A stretch of 33,267 bases of DNA from Ornithinimicrobium sp. (GTDB lineage Bacteria; Actinomycetota; Actinomycetes; Actinomycetales; Dermatophilaceae). The notes under the pieces were generated by a model. That model worked only from the letters and a program-made list of their open reading frames with translations, made no database searches and was not told the DNA's origin. This document shows, one piece after another, positions 1 to 7,171 of this stretch; position 1 is the first letter of the stretch, and each line of letters begins with the position of its first letter. The position numbers and the translations under genes were made by a program. The DNA lies in the NCBI RefSeq assembly GCF_030537745.1, contig NZ_JAUNVI010000034.1:1-33267 (forward strand). Reading direction: 5' to 3'.

Positions 1-6
1 GCACGG

Positions 7-42
7 GCGACCGTTCGGTCTGGCGGGGGCGACCGTCCGGTC
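7..42. repeat. paired 14-bp near-palindromes, 22-bp spacing (locus A)
   Basis: Two copies of GCGACCGTYCGGTC start at 7 and 29, exactly 22 bp apart. The core GACCG-NN-CGGTC is an interrupted palindrome. Read in the sense of the minus-strand gene that ends at 72, the order is GACCGGACGGTCGC, 8 nt, GACCGAACGGTCGC, about 29 nt after the stop codon. The same arrangement recurs at 7117-7152. Two-turn spacing suggests protein binding on one DNA face (TetR-type operators can look like this), but function is unknown. Confidence 0.7.
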
Positions 43-71
43 GGGATGGAGGGGTGTCGCCGCTTCACCGC

Positions 72-839
72 TCACTGCTGGCGGACGGCCTCTAGATGGG
101 CTCGGGCTTCCAGGAGGGCGGGGCCGTACCACGTGAGCAAGCGACCGGTGACGAGGCGCGACGGCGTGCTCGTGAACGCTTCGGGCCCGTCCTGCGCGGT
201 GAACACATAAGGCTCGTCGGGGAGCAGGACGACGTCCGCCCCGGCGCCGTCGATCTGCTGGGCCTCGACATGCGGATAGCGCTCTTCGTGCTGCCCGAAG
301 ACGTTGACGAGCCCAGCGCGCCCAAGCAGGTCGGTGGTGAAGTTTCGCGAGCCGACCACCATCCACGGGTCACGCCAGATGGCCACGGCGACCTTGGTGG
401 GCGCCCCGGGGGCGGGCGCGCTCCATACCTGCTCCGCCTCCAGCAGCCACGGTGGCACCTCCCACCCGAGCACCTCGTCGAAGAGACGGCGCATCGCCGA
501 GAGCGACTGCTCGACCGACTCGATCACCGCGACCCACACCGGCACGCCTGCGGCGCGCAACCGTTGGACGTCGAGCTCGCGGTTCTCTTCCTGCACGCAG
601 ATGACCAGCTGCGGCGCCAGCGCCTCGATGGCTGCGCGGTCCGGGTTCTTGGTGCCGCGGACGCGCTGCACGCGGAGGTCGGCGGGGTGGGTGCACCAGT
701 CGGTCACCCCGACCAGCGCCTGTCGGCCGGTGGCGGCGATCGCCTCGGTCAGCGACGGCACGAGGGAGACGATGCGCTGCACCGGACCGTCCGGCAGCTC
801 GACGCTCGCGCCGAGGTCGTCGCGGACGGTGCGCGTCAT
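72..839 (-). CDS. cytoplasmic BtuF-like helical-backbone metal receptor / cobalamin-binding-type protein
   Basis: This 255-residue protein belongs to the helical-backbone metal receptor superfamily, whose exported members (BtuF, FhuD) bind cobalamin or siderophores for ABC importers. The N-terminal lobe begins with IVSLVPSLTEAIAATG and continues with GVTDWCTHPADL and a KNPDRAAIEALAPQLVI segment, matching the BtuF pattern of a Cys-Pro turn followed by the 'NPD...I..L.PDLV' helix. There is no signal peptide or lipobox, so it is probably cytosolic, and no permease or ATPase adjoins it. The start at 839 is preceded by a good ribosome site (GCAGGAGG, 7 nt spacer); an upstream extension in frame looks non-coding. 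It lies 31 bp downstream of the UDP-glucose pyrophosphorylase gene and is probably cotranscribed. The ligand is unknown; proximity to the B12-dependent icmF makes cobalamin plausible but unproven. Confidence 0.8.
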   Translation of the reverse strand: MTRTVRDDLGASVELPDGPVQRIVSLVPSLTEAIAATGRQALVGVTDWCTHPADLRVQRVRGTKNPDRAAIEALAPQLVICVQEENRELDVQRLRAAGVPVWVAVIESVEQSLSAMRRLFDEVLGWEVPPWLLEAEQVWSAPAPGAPTKVAVAIWRDPWMVVGSRNFTTDLLGRAGLVNVFGQHEERYPHVEAQQIDGAGADVVLLPDEPYVFTAQDGPEAFTSTPSRLVTGRLLTWYGPALLEARAHLEAVRQQ

Positions 840-870
840 GTCAGGGCCTCCTGCGGGGAGGTCGTGCCCG

Positions 871-2268
871 TCATCTGCCCGGTTGCAGGACCGTGCCCGC
901 AGGCACCGCGCGGGGTGAGCCCTCGTCGGACAACGTGACGTCACCGACCACGGTGACACCCCCGCCAAAGGTCCAGTCGCCTTCGACCGTGAGCCGGCTC
1001 GCCTGACGCAGCGACGGCGCACCGTCGGGGAAGCGTTCGTCGAGCTGGCCGAGGTGTCCGTAGTAGGACTTGTCGAGGTCGATGACCGGCGCTGGCTCGA
1101 CGGTCTTGGTCAACCGGTAGCTGTCTGCGGTGTCCACGGCATAGACGTCGGAACGCAGCAGGAGCAACTCATTGGTGGTCTTGACAGGGACGAACCGCTC
1201 ACGAGTCACAGCGACCGACAGGGCGTCGTCGAAGAGCTCCACGGCCCCACCCATCGCGGTCTCGATCTGGATGACCGGCGTCGAGGACTTGTCCGTGGGG
1301 TCGACCGTCTTGGCGTTGCGGATGAGGGGCAGGTCCAAGACGCCGCCGCGTTCGTCGAGCATCGCCTTGAGCCGCGCGAGGTCGAACCAAAGGTTATTGG
1401 TGTTGACGAAGGGGTGCTTTTCGGCGTCGGTGAAGTGCCGCATCTCCTCCGGTGCCGTCTGCGCGGTGTCTCGCAGGACGAATCGTCCGTCGCCACTGCG
1501 CCGCACGAGATGACCGCCTTTGAGGTCCATCTCCGTGCGCGGGCAAACCTCGGCGGCATAACCCGCGCCAGAGGCAGTGAACCACGCTGCGAGGCGGCCG
1601 TCAGCGATCGCGCCGAGGTTGTCGACGTTGGACACGAAGGCCTGGCGGTAGCCCTGCTCCAGGAGCTGCTCCAGGAGACCGCTGGAGAGCAGGGACGGAT
1701 AAAGATCCCCGTGACCCGGCGGGCACCACTCCAGACGCGGGTCCGCCTCCCAGGTCACCGGGGTGAGGTCGTCGGCGCGCAGCTTGGGCTCCTGGCTCTG
1801 CAGGAAGTCCAGCGGCAGGCCCTCGACCGCGAGCTCGGGGTAGTCCGCGAGCAGCGCGAGCGTCTGCTCCTGCGTGGAGAAGCTGTCCATCAGCAGGAGT
1901 GGCAGACGCACGCCATACCTGCGGCGCAGCGCGAGCACCTGCCGGACCGTGATGTCGAGGAAGGTCAGACCGTCCCGGACCGGGAGCAGCGATTTTGGTC
2001 CGGCCAGCCCCATCGAGGTGCCCAGGCCGCCGTTGAGCGTGATGACCACCGTTGCGTCAAGGGCCTCCCTGGCGTCCGCGCCGTCGGGGTCGATCTGCAC
2101 GTCGGCGAGGTCGACGGCCGGCAGCGCCGGCTCGACGTCGGCCTCACGGATCAGGCCGGTGGCGCCACCAGCCAGCTTGTCGTAGTGCTGGGCGAAGGTG
2201 TCGATCGCGGGCTGGTTCACCCCCGCCTCGCGCATGCGGGTGATGGCTAGGTCGCGTCCGGTCCTCAT
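871..2268 (-). CDS. UTP--glucose-1-phosphate uridylyltransferase (UDPGP family)
   Basis: A 465-residue enzyme predicted to make UDP-glucose from UTP and glucose-1-phosphate for glycan and glycogen-related synthesis. The signature nucleotide-binding loop LNGGLGTSMGLAGPKSLL is at residues 78-95, with the catalytic lysine in PKSLL at about 92. Further family features are PPGHGDLYPSL, FVSNVDNLGA and a left-handed beta-helix-like C-terminus (TFGGGVTVVGDVTL). This is the eukaryote-like UDPGP fold (PF01704), used by some actinobacteria such as bifidobacteria, rather than the shorter bacterial GalU type. A TAGATT hexamer ends 6 nt before the ATG with no purine-rich ribosome site between, so the transcript may be leaderless. 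It lies between aroQ upstream and the BtuF-like gene downstream, all on the minus strand. Confidence 0.93.
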   Translation of the reverse strand: MRTGRDLAITRMREAGVNQPAIDTFAQHYDKLAGGATGLIREADVEPALPAVDLADVQIDPDGADAREALDATVVITLNGGLGTSMGLAGPKSLLPVRDGLTFLDITVRQVLALRRRYGVRLPLLLMDSFSTQEQTLALLADYPELAVEGLPLDFLQSQEPKLRADDLTPVTWEADPRLEWCPPGHGDLYPSLLSSGLLEQLLEQGYRQAFVSNVDNLGAIADGRLAAWFTASGAGYAAEVCPRTEMDLKGGHLVRRSGDGRFVLRDTAQTAPEEMRHFTDAEKHPFVNTNNLWFDLARLKAMLDERGGVLDLPLIRNAKTVDPTDKSSTPVIQIETAMGGAVELFDDALSVAVTRERFVPVKTTNELLLLRSDVYAVDTADSYRLTKTVEPAPVIDLDKSYYGHLGQLDERFPDGAPSLRQASRLTVEGDWTFGGGVTVVGDVTLSDEGSPRAVPAGTVLQPGR

Positions 2269-2274
2269 GGGGCC

Positions 2275-2280
2275 AATCTA
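2275..2280 (-). promoter_or_regulatory. -10 hexamer of a leaderless promoter for the UDPGP gene
   Basis: On the minus strand TAGATT is followed by GGCCCC and then the ATG at 2268. A start of transcription about 7 nt after the hexamer would fall on the A of ATG. No convincing -35 is visible. Confidence 0.45.
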
Positions 2281-2323
2281 TCCAGGCGCCCCTGGCGAGG
2301 CTCGGCGAGGCTGGGTGACGATG

Positions 2324-2776
2324 TCAGGACGTGGCGCTGTGTCGCCGGGCAAGCACGTCCACGGCATACCCGTAGCCATCGATCCCGGCGCCAGCGATGA
2401 CCGCAGCCGCGACGGGGGAGAGGTAGGAGGTGTGCCGGAAGGCTTCCCGGGCGTGCGGATTGGAGATATGCACCTCCACCGTCGGGAGGCCGGTGGCCTT
2501 GATCGCGTCGAGGAGGGCGACCGAGGTGTGGGTGTAGGCACCGGCGTTGAGGACGCACCCGATGACGTCACCGGCGGCGGCTGCCTCGTGCAGCGCGTCC
2601 ACCAACGCGCCCTCGTGGTTGCTCTGCCGGCATGTCACCTCCAGCCCATGTCCCGCAGCGCGGTCGGCGCACAGTGCCTCGACGTCCGCGAGGGTCGTGG
2701 TCCCATAGATCTGCGGCTCGCGGGTGCCGAGCAGGTTGAGGTTGGGGCCGTTGAGCACGAGGATCCGGCTGGTCAT
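2324..2776 (-). CDS. aroQ: type II 3-dehydroquinate dehydratase
   Basis: A 150-residue enzyme catalysing dehydration of 3-dehydroquinate to 3-dehydroshikimate in the shikimate pathway; the family is a cytosolic dodecamer. Diagnostic motifs are NGPNLNLLGTREPQIYG at residues 9-25, with the catalytic Tyr24 and Arg19 on the flexible lid, NAGAYTHTS at 77-85, and VHISNPHAREAFR with the catalytic His at about 103. Length is typical for type II enzymes. No other shikimate gene is nearby, so it is separated from the rest of the pathway. It is divergent from icmF, with about 100 bp between the two starts, and is followed after 55 bp by the UDPGP gene on the same strand. Confidence 0.96.
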   Translation of the reverse strand: MTSRILVLNGPNLNLLGTREPQIYGTTTLADVEALCADRAAGHGLEVTCRQSNHEGALVDALHEAAAAGDVIGCVLNAGAYTHTSVALLDAIKATGLPTVEVHISNPHAREAFRHTSYLSPVAAAVIAGAGIDGYGYAVDVLARRHSATS

Positions 2777-2811
2777 GGGCCAAGCGTCGCACAGCCGCTT
2801 TGCGCCCTAGC

Positions 2812-2839
2812 CTGACGCGCGCGTGAACTTCCGTAGTAT
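2812..2839 (+). promoter_or_regulatory. candidate icmF promoter
   Basis: CTGACG (2812-2817) and TAGTAT (2834-2839) are separated by 16 nt. Initiation near 2846 would give a leader of about 30 nt before the ATG at 2877 and would make the in-frame GTG at 2823 an unlikely start. Confidence 0.45.
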
Positions 2840-2876
2840 CAAGGCAGAGACCCGACTCATGGAAGAGGACGAACGG

Positions 2877-5800
2877 ATGACCGCCACCCAGTCCGCGCCG
2901 GCTGAAACCGCCACCAGCCAGGCACCAACCGTCGCGCCGGCCCCGCAGCGTCCGGGGCAGCGGACCTTGAACAATCCGGTCCGCATCGTCACCGCCGCCA
3001 GCCTGTTCGACGGGCACGACGCGTCGATCAACATCATGCGGCGGATCATGCAGAGCCAGGGTGCCGAAGTCATCCACCTTGGTCACAACCGCTCCGTCCA
3101 GGAGGTTGTCGACGCAGTCATCGCCGAGGACGCCAACGGGGTCGCCATCTCCTCCTACCAAGGGGGCCACGTCGAATACTTTGAATACCTCGTCAACGAG
3201 TTGCGCGAACGCGGCGCTGGTCACGTCAGGGTCGTCGGTGGGGGCGGCGGCGTCATCGTGCCCGAGGAGATCGAACGGCTGCGCCGGGCCGGCGTGACGA
3301 TCTTCTCCCCGGAGGACGGCCAACGTCTCGGGCTGCCGGGGATGATCGCCCAGGTCATGGACGATTGCGACTACGACCTGTGGGAGTCCGGGCCGGCCAC
3401 CGCCGAGCGGGTGCTGCAGGGGGAGCGCACGTCGCTGGCTCGAGCCATCACCGGCGCACAGCTAGGCCGCCTGACTCAGGAGGACATCACTGCGTATGCC
3501 GAGGCGGCAGCGGCGCGCACCGTGCCGGTCCTGGGGATCACCGGCACCGGCGGCTCCGGCAAGTCCTCGCTCACCGATGAGTTGCTCCGCCGATTCCGGA
3601 TGGACCAGGAGGACCGTCTGCACATCGCGGTCGTCGCGATCGACCCGACCCGACGCCGCGGCGGTGGGGCGCTGCTGGGCGACCGGATCCGGATGAACTC
3701 CCTGGACGGGGACCACATGTACTTCCGCTCGCTCGCCACCCGTGGCGACCGCGAAGTGCCCGAGTCGCTGCCCACGATCATCGACATTCTTAAGGCTTCG
3801 GGTTTCGACCTGGTCATCATCGAGACGCCCGGCATCGGTCAGGGCGATGCCGGGATCGTGCCCTTCGTCGACACCTCGCTCTACGTGATGACACCGGAGT
3901 TTGGCGCGCAGAGCCAGCTGGAGAAGATCGACATGCTCGACTTCGCCGACGTCGTCGCCATCAACAAGTTTGAGCGTCGTGGTGCCATGGACGCGCTGCG
4001 CGACGTGGGTCGCCAGCTGGTCCGCAACCGGGAGGCCTTCGGTAAGAAGCCGCAGGACATGCCGGTCTTCGGCACCTCAGCGGCATCCTTCAACGACGAC
4101 GGCGTCACCGCGCTCTACCAGGAGCTGCGTGGCCTGCTCGCGGGACACGGCCTGGACGTGCGGGAGGGGACGCTGCCCGCCGTCGAGGTGCGCCACTCCA
4201 GCCATGTGCGTCAGGTCGTTCCTCCGACCCGGGTGCGTTACCTCGCTGAGATCGCCGAGACCATCCGCGGCTACCACGCCGACACCGAGACCTTCGCCGA
4301 GGCCGCCAGCAGGGTGCAGCGCCTGGAGAAGACGGCGGACGAGCTCGCAGCGCACTTCGGCAGTGCCGGGAAGACCGACCACGGTGTCGACGAGCTGCTC
4401 GAGGAGGCCCGCAAGGACGTCCCGACAGAGGTGAAGCAGCAGCAGGAGCAGTGGCCCGAGACGGTCGCCGCATACTCCGGCGAGGAGCAGGTGACCAAGG
4501 TGCGGGATCGAGAGATCACCACCCAGCTCACCAGGGAGTCGCTGTCCGGCAACAAGGTGCCGCGCGTGGCGCTGCCCAGATTTAGCGACGCCGGCGACCT
4601 GGTGCGTTATTGGCGCACCGAAAACCTGCCCGGCTACTTCCCCTTCACCGCTGGCGTCTTCCCGTTCAAGCGGGACGGTGAGGACCCGGCACGGATGTTC
4701 GCAGGCGAAGGGGACCCCTTCCGCACCAACCGTCGCTTCAAGCTGCTCTCGCAGGGCCAGCCCGCGACCCGCCTGTCCACCGCCTTCGACTCGGTCACGC
4801 TCTACGGACGCGACCCCGGTGAGCGCCCCGACATCTACGGCAAGGTCGGCACGTCGGGTGTCTCGATCGCGACCCTGGATGACATGAAGGTGCTCTATGA
4901 CGGCTTCGACCTGTTGTCGCCGACGACGTCAGTGTCGATGACGATCAACGGTCCCGCGCCGACCGTCCTGGCCTTCTTCCTCAACACGGCGATCGACCAG
5001 CAGTTGGACGCCTTCCGGGAGCGGGAGGGTCGCGAGCCTTCCGGGGCGGAGGCGCAGGAACTGCGGGCATTCGCCTTGCAGCACGTCCGCGGCACCGTCC
5101 AAGCCGACATCCTCAAGGAGGACCAGGGGCAAAACACCTGTCTGTTCACCACCGAGTTCTCGCTGCGGATGATGGCGGACGTCCAGGAGTGGTTCATCGA
5201 GCAGGGGGTCCGCAACTTCTACTCGGTTTCCATCTCGGGCTACCACATCGCCGAGGCCGGGGCGAACCCGATCAGCCAGGTCGCCTTCACGCTCGCCAAC
5301 GGGTTCACCTACGTCGAGTCCTACCTGGCTCGCGGCATGGACATCAACGCCTTCGCGCCCAACCTCTCATTCTTCTTCTCCAACGGGATGGACCCGGAGT
5401 ATGCCGTGATCGGGCGCGTCGCGCGACGTATCTGGGCCGTGGCGATGCGCGACAAGTATGGCGCCAACGAGCGCAGCCAGAAGCTGAAGTATCACGTCCA
5501 GACCTCGGGTCGTTCGCTGCACGCCCAGGAGATGGACTTCAACGACATCCGCACGACCTTGCAGGCGCTCATCGCGATCTATGACAACGCCAACAGTCTG
5601 CACACCAACGCCTTCGACGAGGCGATCACCACCCCGTCGACGGAGTCGGTGCGTCGAGCGCTGGCCATCCAGCTGATCATCAACCGCGAGTGGGGCCTGG
5701 CGATGAACGAGAACCCCCAGCAGGGGTCGTTCATCATCGATGCGCTCACCGAGCTCGTGGAGGAGGCGGTGCTGCTGGAGTTCGACCGGATCTCCGAGCG

Positions 5801-6188
5801 GGGAGGTGTCCTCGGCGCGATGGAGACCGGCTATCAGCGCGGCCGGATCCAGGACGAGTCCCTGCTCTACGAGCAGCGCAAGCACGACGGGTCGATGCCG
5901 ATCATCGGCGTCAACACGTTCCGCCGCCCCAGCGGTGAGCGCGATGTCGTGGAGGTAGAGCTGGCGCGCGCCACGTCCGAGGAGAAGGAGTCCCAGCTCC
6001 AGCGGGTCAGGGACTTCCAGGAAAGGCACGCCGAGGAGTCTGCGGCGGCGCTGCAGACGCTCAAGGATGCGGCCGTCGCGGGAGACAACGTCTTCGCGGT
6101 GCTGATGGACGCCGCCCGGGTGTGCTCGCTGCAGCAGGTGACCGAGGCCTTCTTCGAGGTCGGTGGGGAGTACCGTCGCAACGTCTGA
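2877..6188 (+). CDS. icmF: fused isobutyryl-CoA mutase (B12-dependent, with built-in G-protein chaperone)
   Basis: A 1103-residue IcmF, which interconverts isobutyryl-CoA and n-butyryl-CoA with adenosylcobalamin. Domain order is characteristic: an N-terminal B12-binding domain (DGHDAS at 45-50, axial His47), a MeaB-type GTPase chaperone (Walker A GITGTGGSGKSS, Lys229; IETPGIGQGD; NKFERRGAMDA), a linker, and a C-terminal CoA-mutase barrel (YFPFTAGVFPFKR; SISGYHIAEAGA with His790). The ATG at 2877 has GGAAGAGG 8 nt upstream and is preferred over the GTG at 2823. Substrate range cannot be fixed by eye, because pivalyl-CoA mutases share this architecture and differ at two active-site residues. 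A beta-hydroxyacid dehydrogenase gene overlaps its 3' end, supporting a branched-chain acyl-CoA role. Confidence 0.95.
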   Translation: MTATQSAPAETATSQAPTVAPAPQRPGQRTLNNPVRIVTAASLFDGHDASINIMRRIMQSQGAEVIHLGHNRSVQEVVDAVIAEDANGVAISSYQGGHVEYFEYLVNELRERGAGHVRVVGGGGGVIVPEEIERLRRAGVTIFSPEDGQRLGLPGMIAQVMDDCDYDLWESGPATAERVLQGERTSLARAITGAQLGRLTQEDITAYAEAAAARTVPVLGITGTGGSGKSSLTDELLRRFRMDQEDRLHIAVVAIDPTRRRGGGALLGDRIRMNSLDGDHMYFRSLATRGDREVPESLPTIIDILKASGFDLVIIETPGIGQGDAGIVPFVDTSLYVMTPEFGAQSQLEKIDMLDFADVVAINKFERRGAMDALRDVGRQLVRNREAFGKKPQDMPVFGTSAASFNDDGVTALYQELRGLLAGHGLDVREGTLPAVEVRHSSHVRQVVPPTRVRYLAEIAETIRGYHADTETFAEAASRVQRLEKTADELAAHFGSAGKTDHGVDELLEEARKDVPTEVKQQQEQWPETVAAYSGEEQVTKVRDREITTQLTRESLSGNKVPRVALPRFSDAGDLVRYWRTENLPGYFPFTAGVFPFKRDGEDPARMFAGEGDPFRTNRRFKLLSQGQPATRLSTAFDSVTLYGRDPGERPDIYGKVGTSGVSIATLDDMKVLYDGFDLLSPTTSVSMTINGPAPTVLAFFLNTAIDQQLDAFREREGREPSGAEAQELRAFALQHVRGTVQADILKEDQGQNTCLFTTEFSLRMMADVQEWFIEQGVRNFYSVSISGYHIAEAGANPISQVAFTLANGFTYVESYLARGMDINAFAPNLSFFFSNGMDPEYAVIGRVARRIWAVAMRDKYGANERSQKLKYHVQTSGRSLHAQEMDFNDIRTTLQALIAIYDNANSLHTNAFDEAITTPSTESVRRALAIQLIINREWGLAMNENPQQGSFIIDALTELVEEAVLLEFDRISERGGVLGAMETGYQRGRIQDESLLYEQRKHDGSMPIIGVNTFRRPSGERDVVEVELARATSEEKESQLQRVRDFQERHAEESAAALQTLKDAAVAGDNVFAVLMDAARVCSLQQVTEAFFEVGGEYRRNV

Positions 6189-7107
6189 GCAGGCCTTGAC
6201 CGCCCCCGGGAGCCGGCCCGGGACGCTCGCCTTCGTCGGGCTCGGGGTGATGGGCAGCCCGATGGCGATCCACCTGCAACGAGCCGGGTATGCCGTGCGC
6301 GGCTATAACCGCACAGTAACCAAGGCTGCCGAGCTGGTGCGGGCGGGGGGCAAGGGCTGCGCGAGCATCGCCGAGGCGGTGACCGGCGCGGATGTCGTGT
6401 GCCTGATGGTGCCGGCCAGCGAGGACGTGCAGCGCGTGCTGCTCGGTGCCGGTGGCGTGGTGGAGACCGCGTCACCCGGGACGGTCGTCATCGACTTCTC
6501 CTCGATCCGGCCCGAGGTCGCGCGCGACCTGGCGGAACGCGGGGCGAGGTGTGGCCTGCGGATGGTGGATGCCCCGGTCTCTGGCGGCGAGGCGGGCGCG
6601 GTGGAGGCGACGCTGTCGATCATGGTCGGAGGTGTGGCCGCGGACGTCGAAGCGGCCCGGCCCGTGCTCGAGACGGTCGGCCAGACGGTCGTGCACGTCG
6701 GCGCCAGCGGATCAGGGCAGACCGTCAAGGCGGCCAACCAGCTCATCGTGGCCGCCAACCTGCAGGTCCTCGCGGAGGCAGTCGTCTTCCTGGAGGCCTA
6801 CGGGGTGGACCTCGATGCAGCTCTGGAGGTGCTGGGCGGCGGCCTGGCTGGCTCGGCAGTGCTCGACCAGAAACGCGACAACCTTCGTGAGCGCAGCTTC
6901 GCGCCCGGGGCACGGATGGCGCTGCACCACAAAGACCTCGGTGCCTATGCCGACGCGGCCAGAGCGGCAGGCGTAGTGAGTCTGCTCGGTGCCCTGGTCA
7001 CCGAGCTGATGGCCTCCGCCATAGCCTGCGGCGACCACGATCTCGACCATGCCGCCTTGATCCGTGGCGTCGATCGCCTCAATGGTCACGCCCTCCCCAC
7101 CGACTGA
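6163..7107 (+). CDS. NAD(P)-binding beta-hydroxyacid dehydrogenase (3-hydroxyisobutyrate dehydrogenase / tartronate semialdehyde reductase family)
   Basis: A 314-residue oxidoreductase. The Rossmann motif FVGLGVMGSPMA starts at about residue 24, the substrate loop DAPVSGGEAGA is at about 136, and the catalytic lysine lies in TVKAANQLIVA (Lys189, with Asn192). These motifs place it in the family with 3-hydroxyisobutyrate dehydrogenase (MmsB) and 2-hydroxy-3-oxopropionate reductase (GarR). The C-terminal KDLGAYADAARAAG segment is common to both, so specificity is open. A GTG start at 6163 overlaps the end of icmF by 26 bp, implying cotranscription and probably coupled translation; the first 20 residues precede the conserved fold, so a later start is possible. 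With icmF upstream, a valine/isobutyrate role is the simplest inference. The gene converges on the minus-strand gene ending at 7172. Confidence 0.85.
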   Translation: MGSTVATSEQALTAPGSRPGTLAFVGLGVMGSPMAIHLQRAGYAVRGYNRTVTKAAELVRAGGKGCASIAEAVTGADVVCLMVPASEDVQRVLLGAGGVVETASPGTVVIDFSSIRPEVARDLAERGARCGLRMVDAPVSGGEAGAVEATLSIMVGGVAADVEAARPVLETVGQTVVHVGASGSGQTVKAANQLIVAANLQVLAEAVVFLEAYGVDLDAALEVLGGGLAGSAVLDQKRDNLRERSFAPGARMALHHKDLGAYADAARAAGVVSLLGALVTELMASAIACGDHDLDHAALIRGVDRLNGHALPTD

Positions 7108-7116
7108 CCCCATACC

Positions 7117-7161
7117 GACCGGACGGTCGCTGTTGACGCACCGGACGGTCGCTGTGGACGG
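7117..7161. repeat. tandem 22-bp units with 14-bp near-palindromic core (locus B)
   Basis: GACCGGACGGTCGC (7117-7130) and CACCGGACGGTCGC (7139-7152) are spaced 22 bp; identity extends so that 7118-7138 and 7140-7160 match at 20 of 21 positions. The element sits between two converging stop codons, 9 nt after the dehydrogenase stop. It matches locus A at 7-42 in core sequence, spacing and orientation relative to a preceding gene. No open reading frame starts here. Confidence 0.75.
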
Positions 7162-7171
7162 CCAGCGTCAG

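Noticed and set aside
1054-2250. 398-codon plus-strand open frame
   Set aside because: It is antisense to the UDPGP gene, whose catalytic motifs are intact.
2777-2876. Cobalamin riboswitch before icmF
   Set aside because: The gap is only about 100 bp, contains a promoter candidate and lacks a B12-box-like sequence or room for the aptamer.
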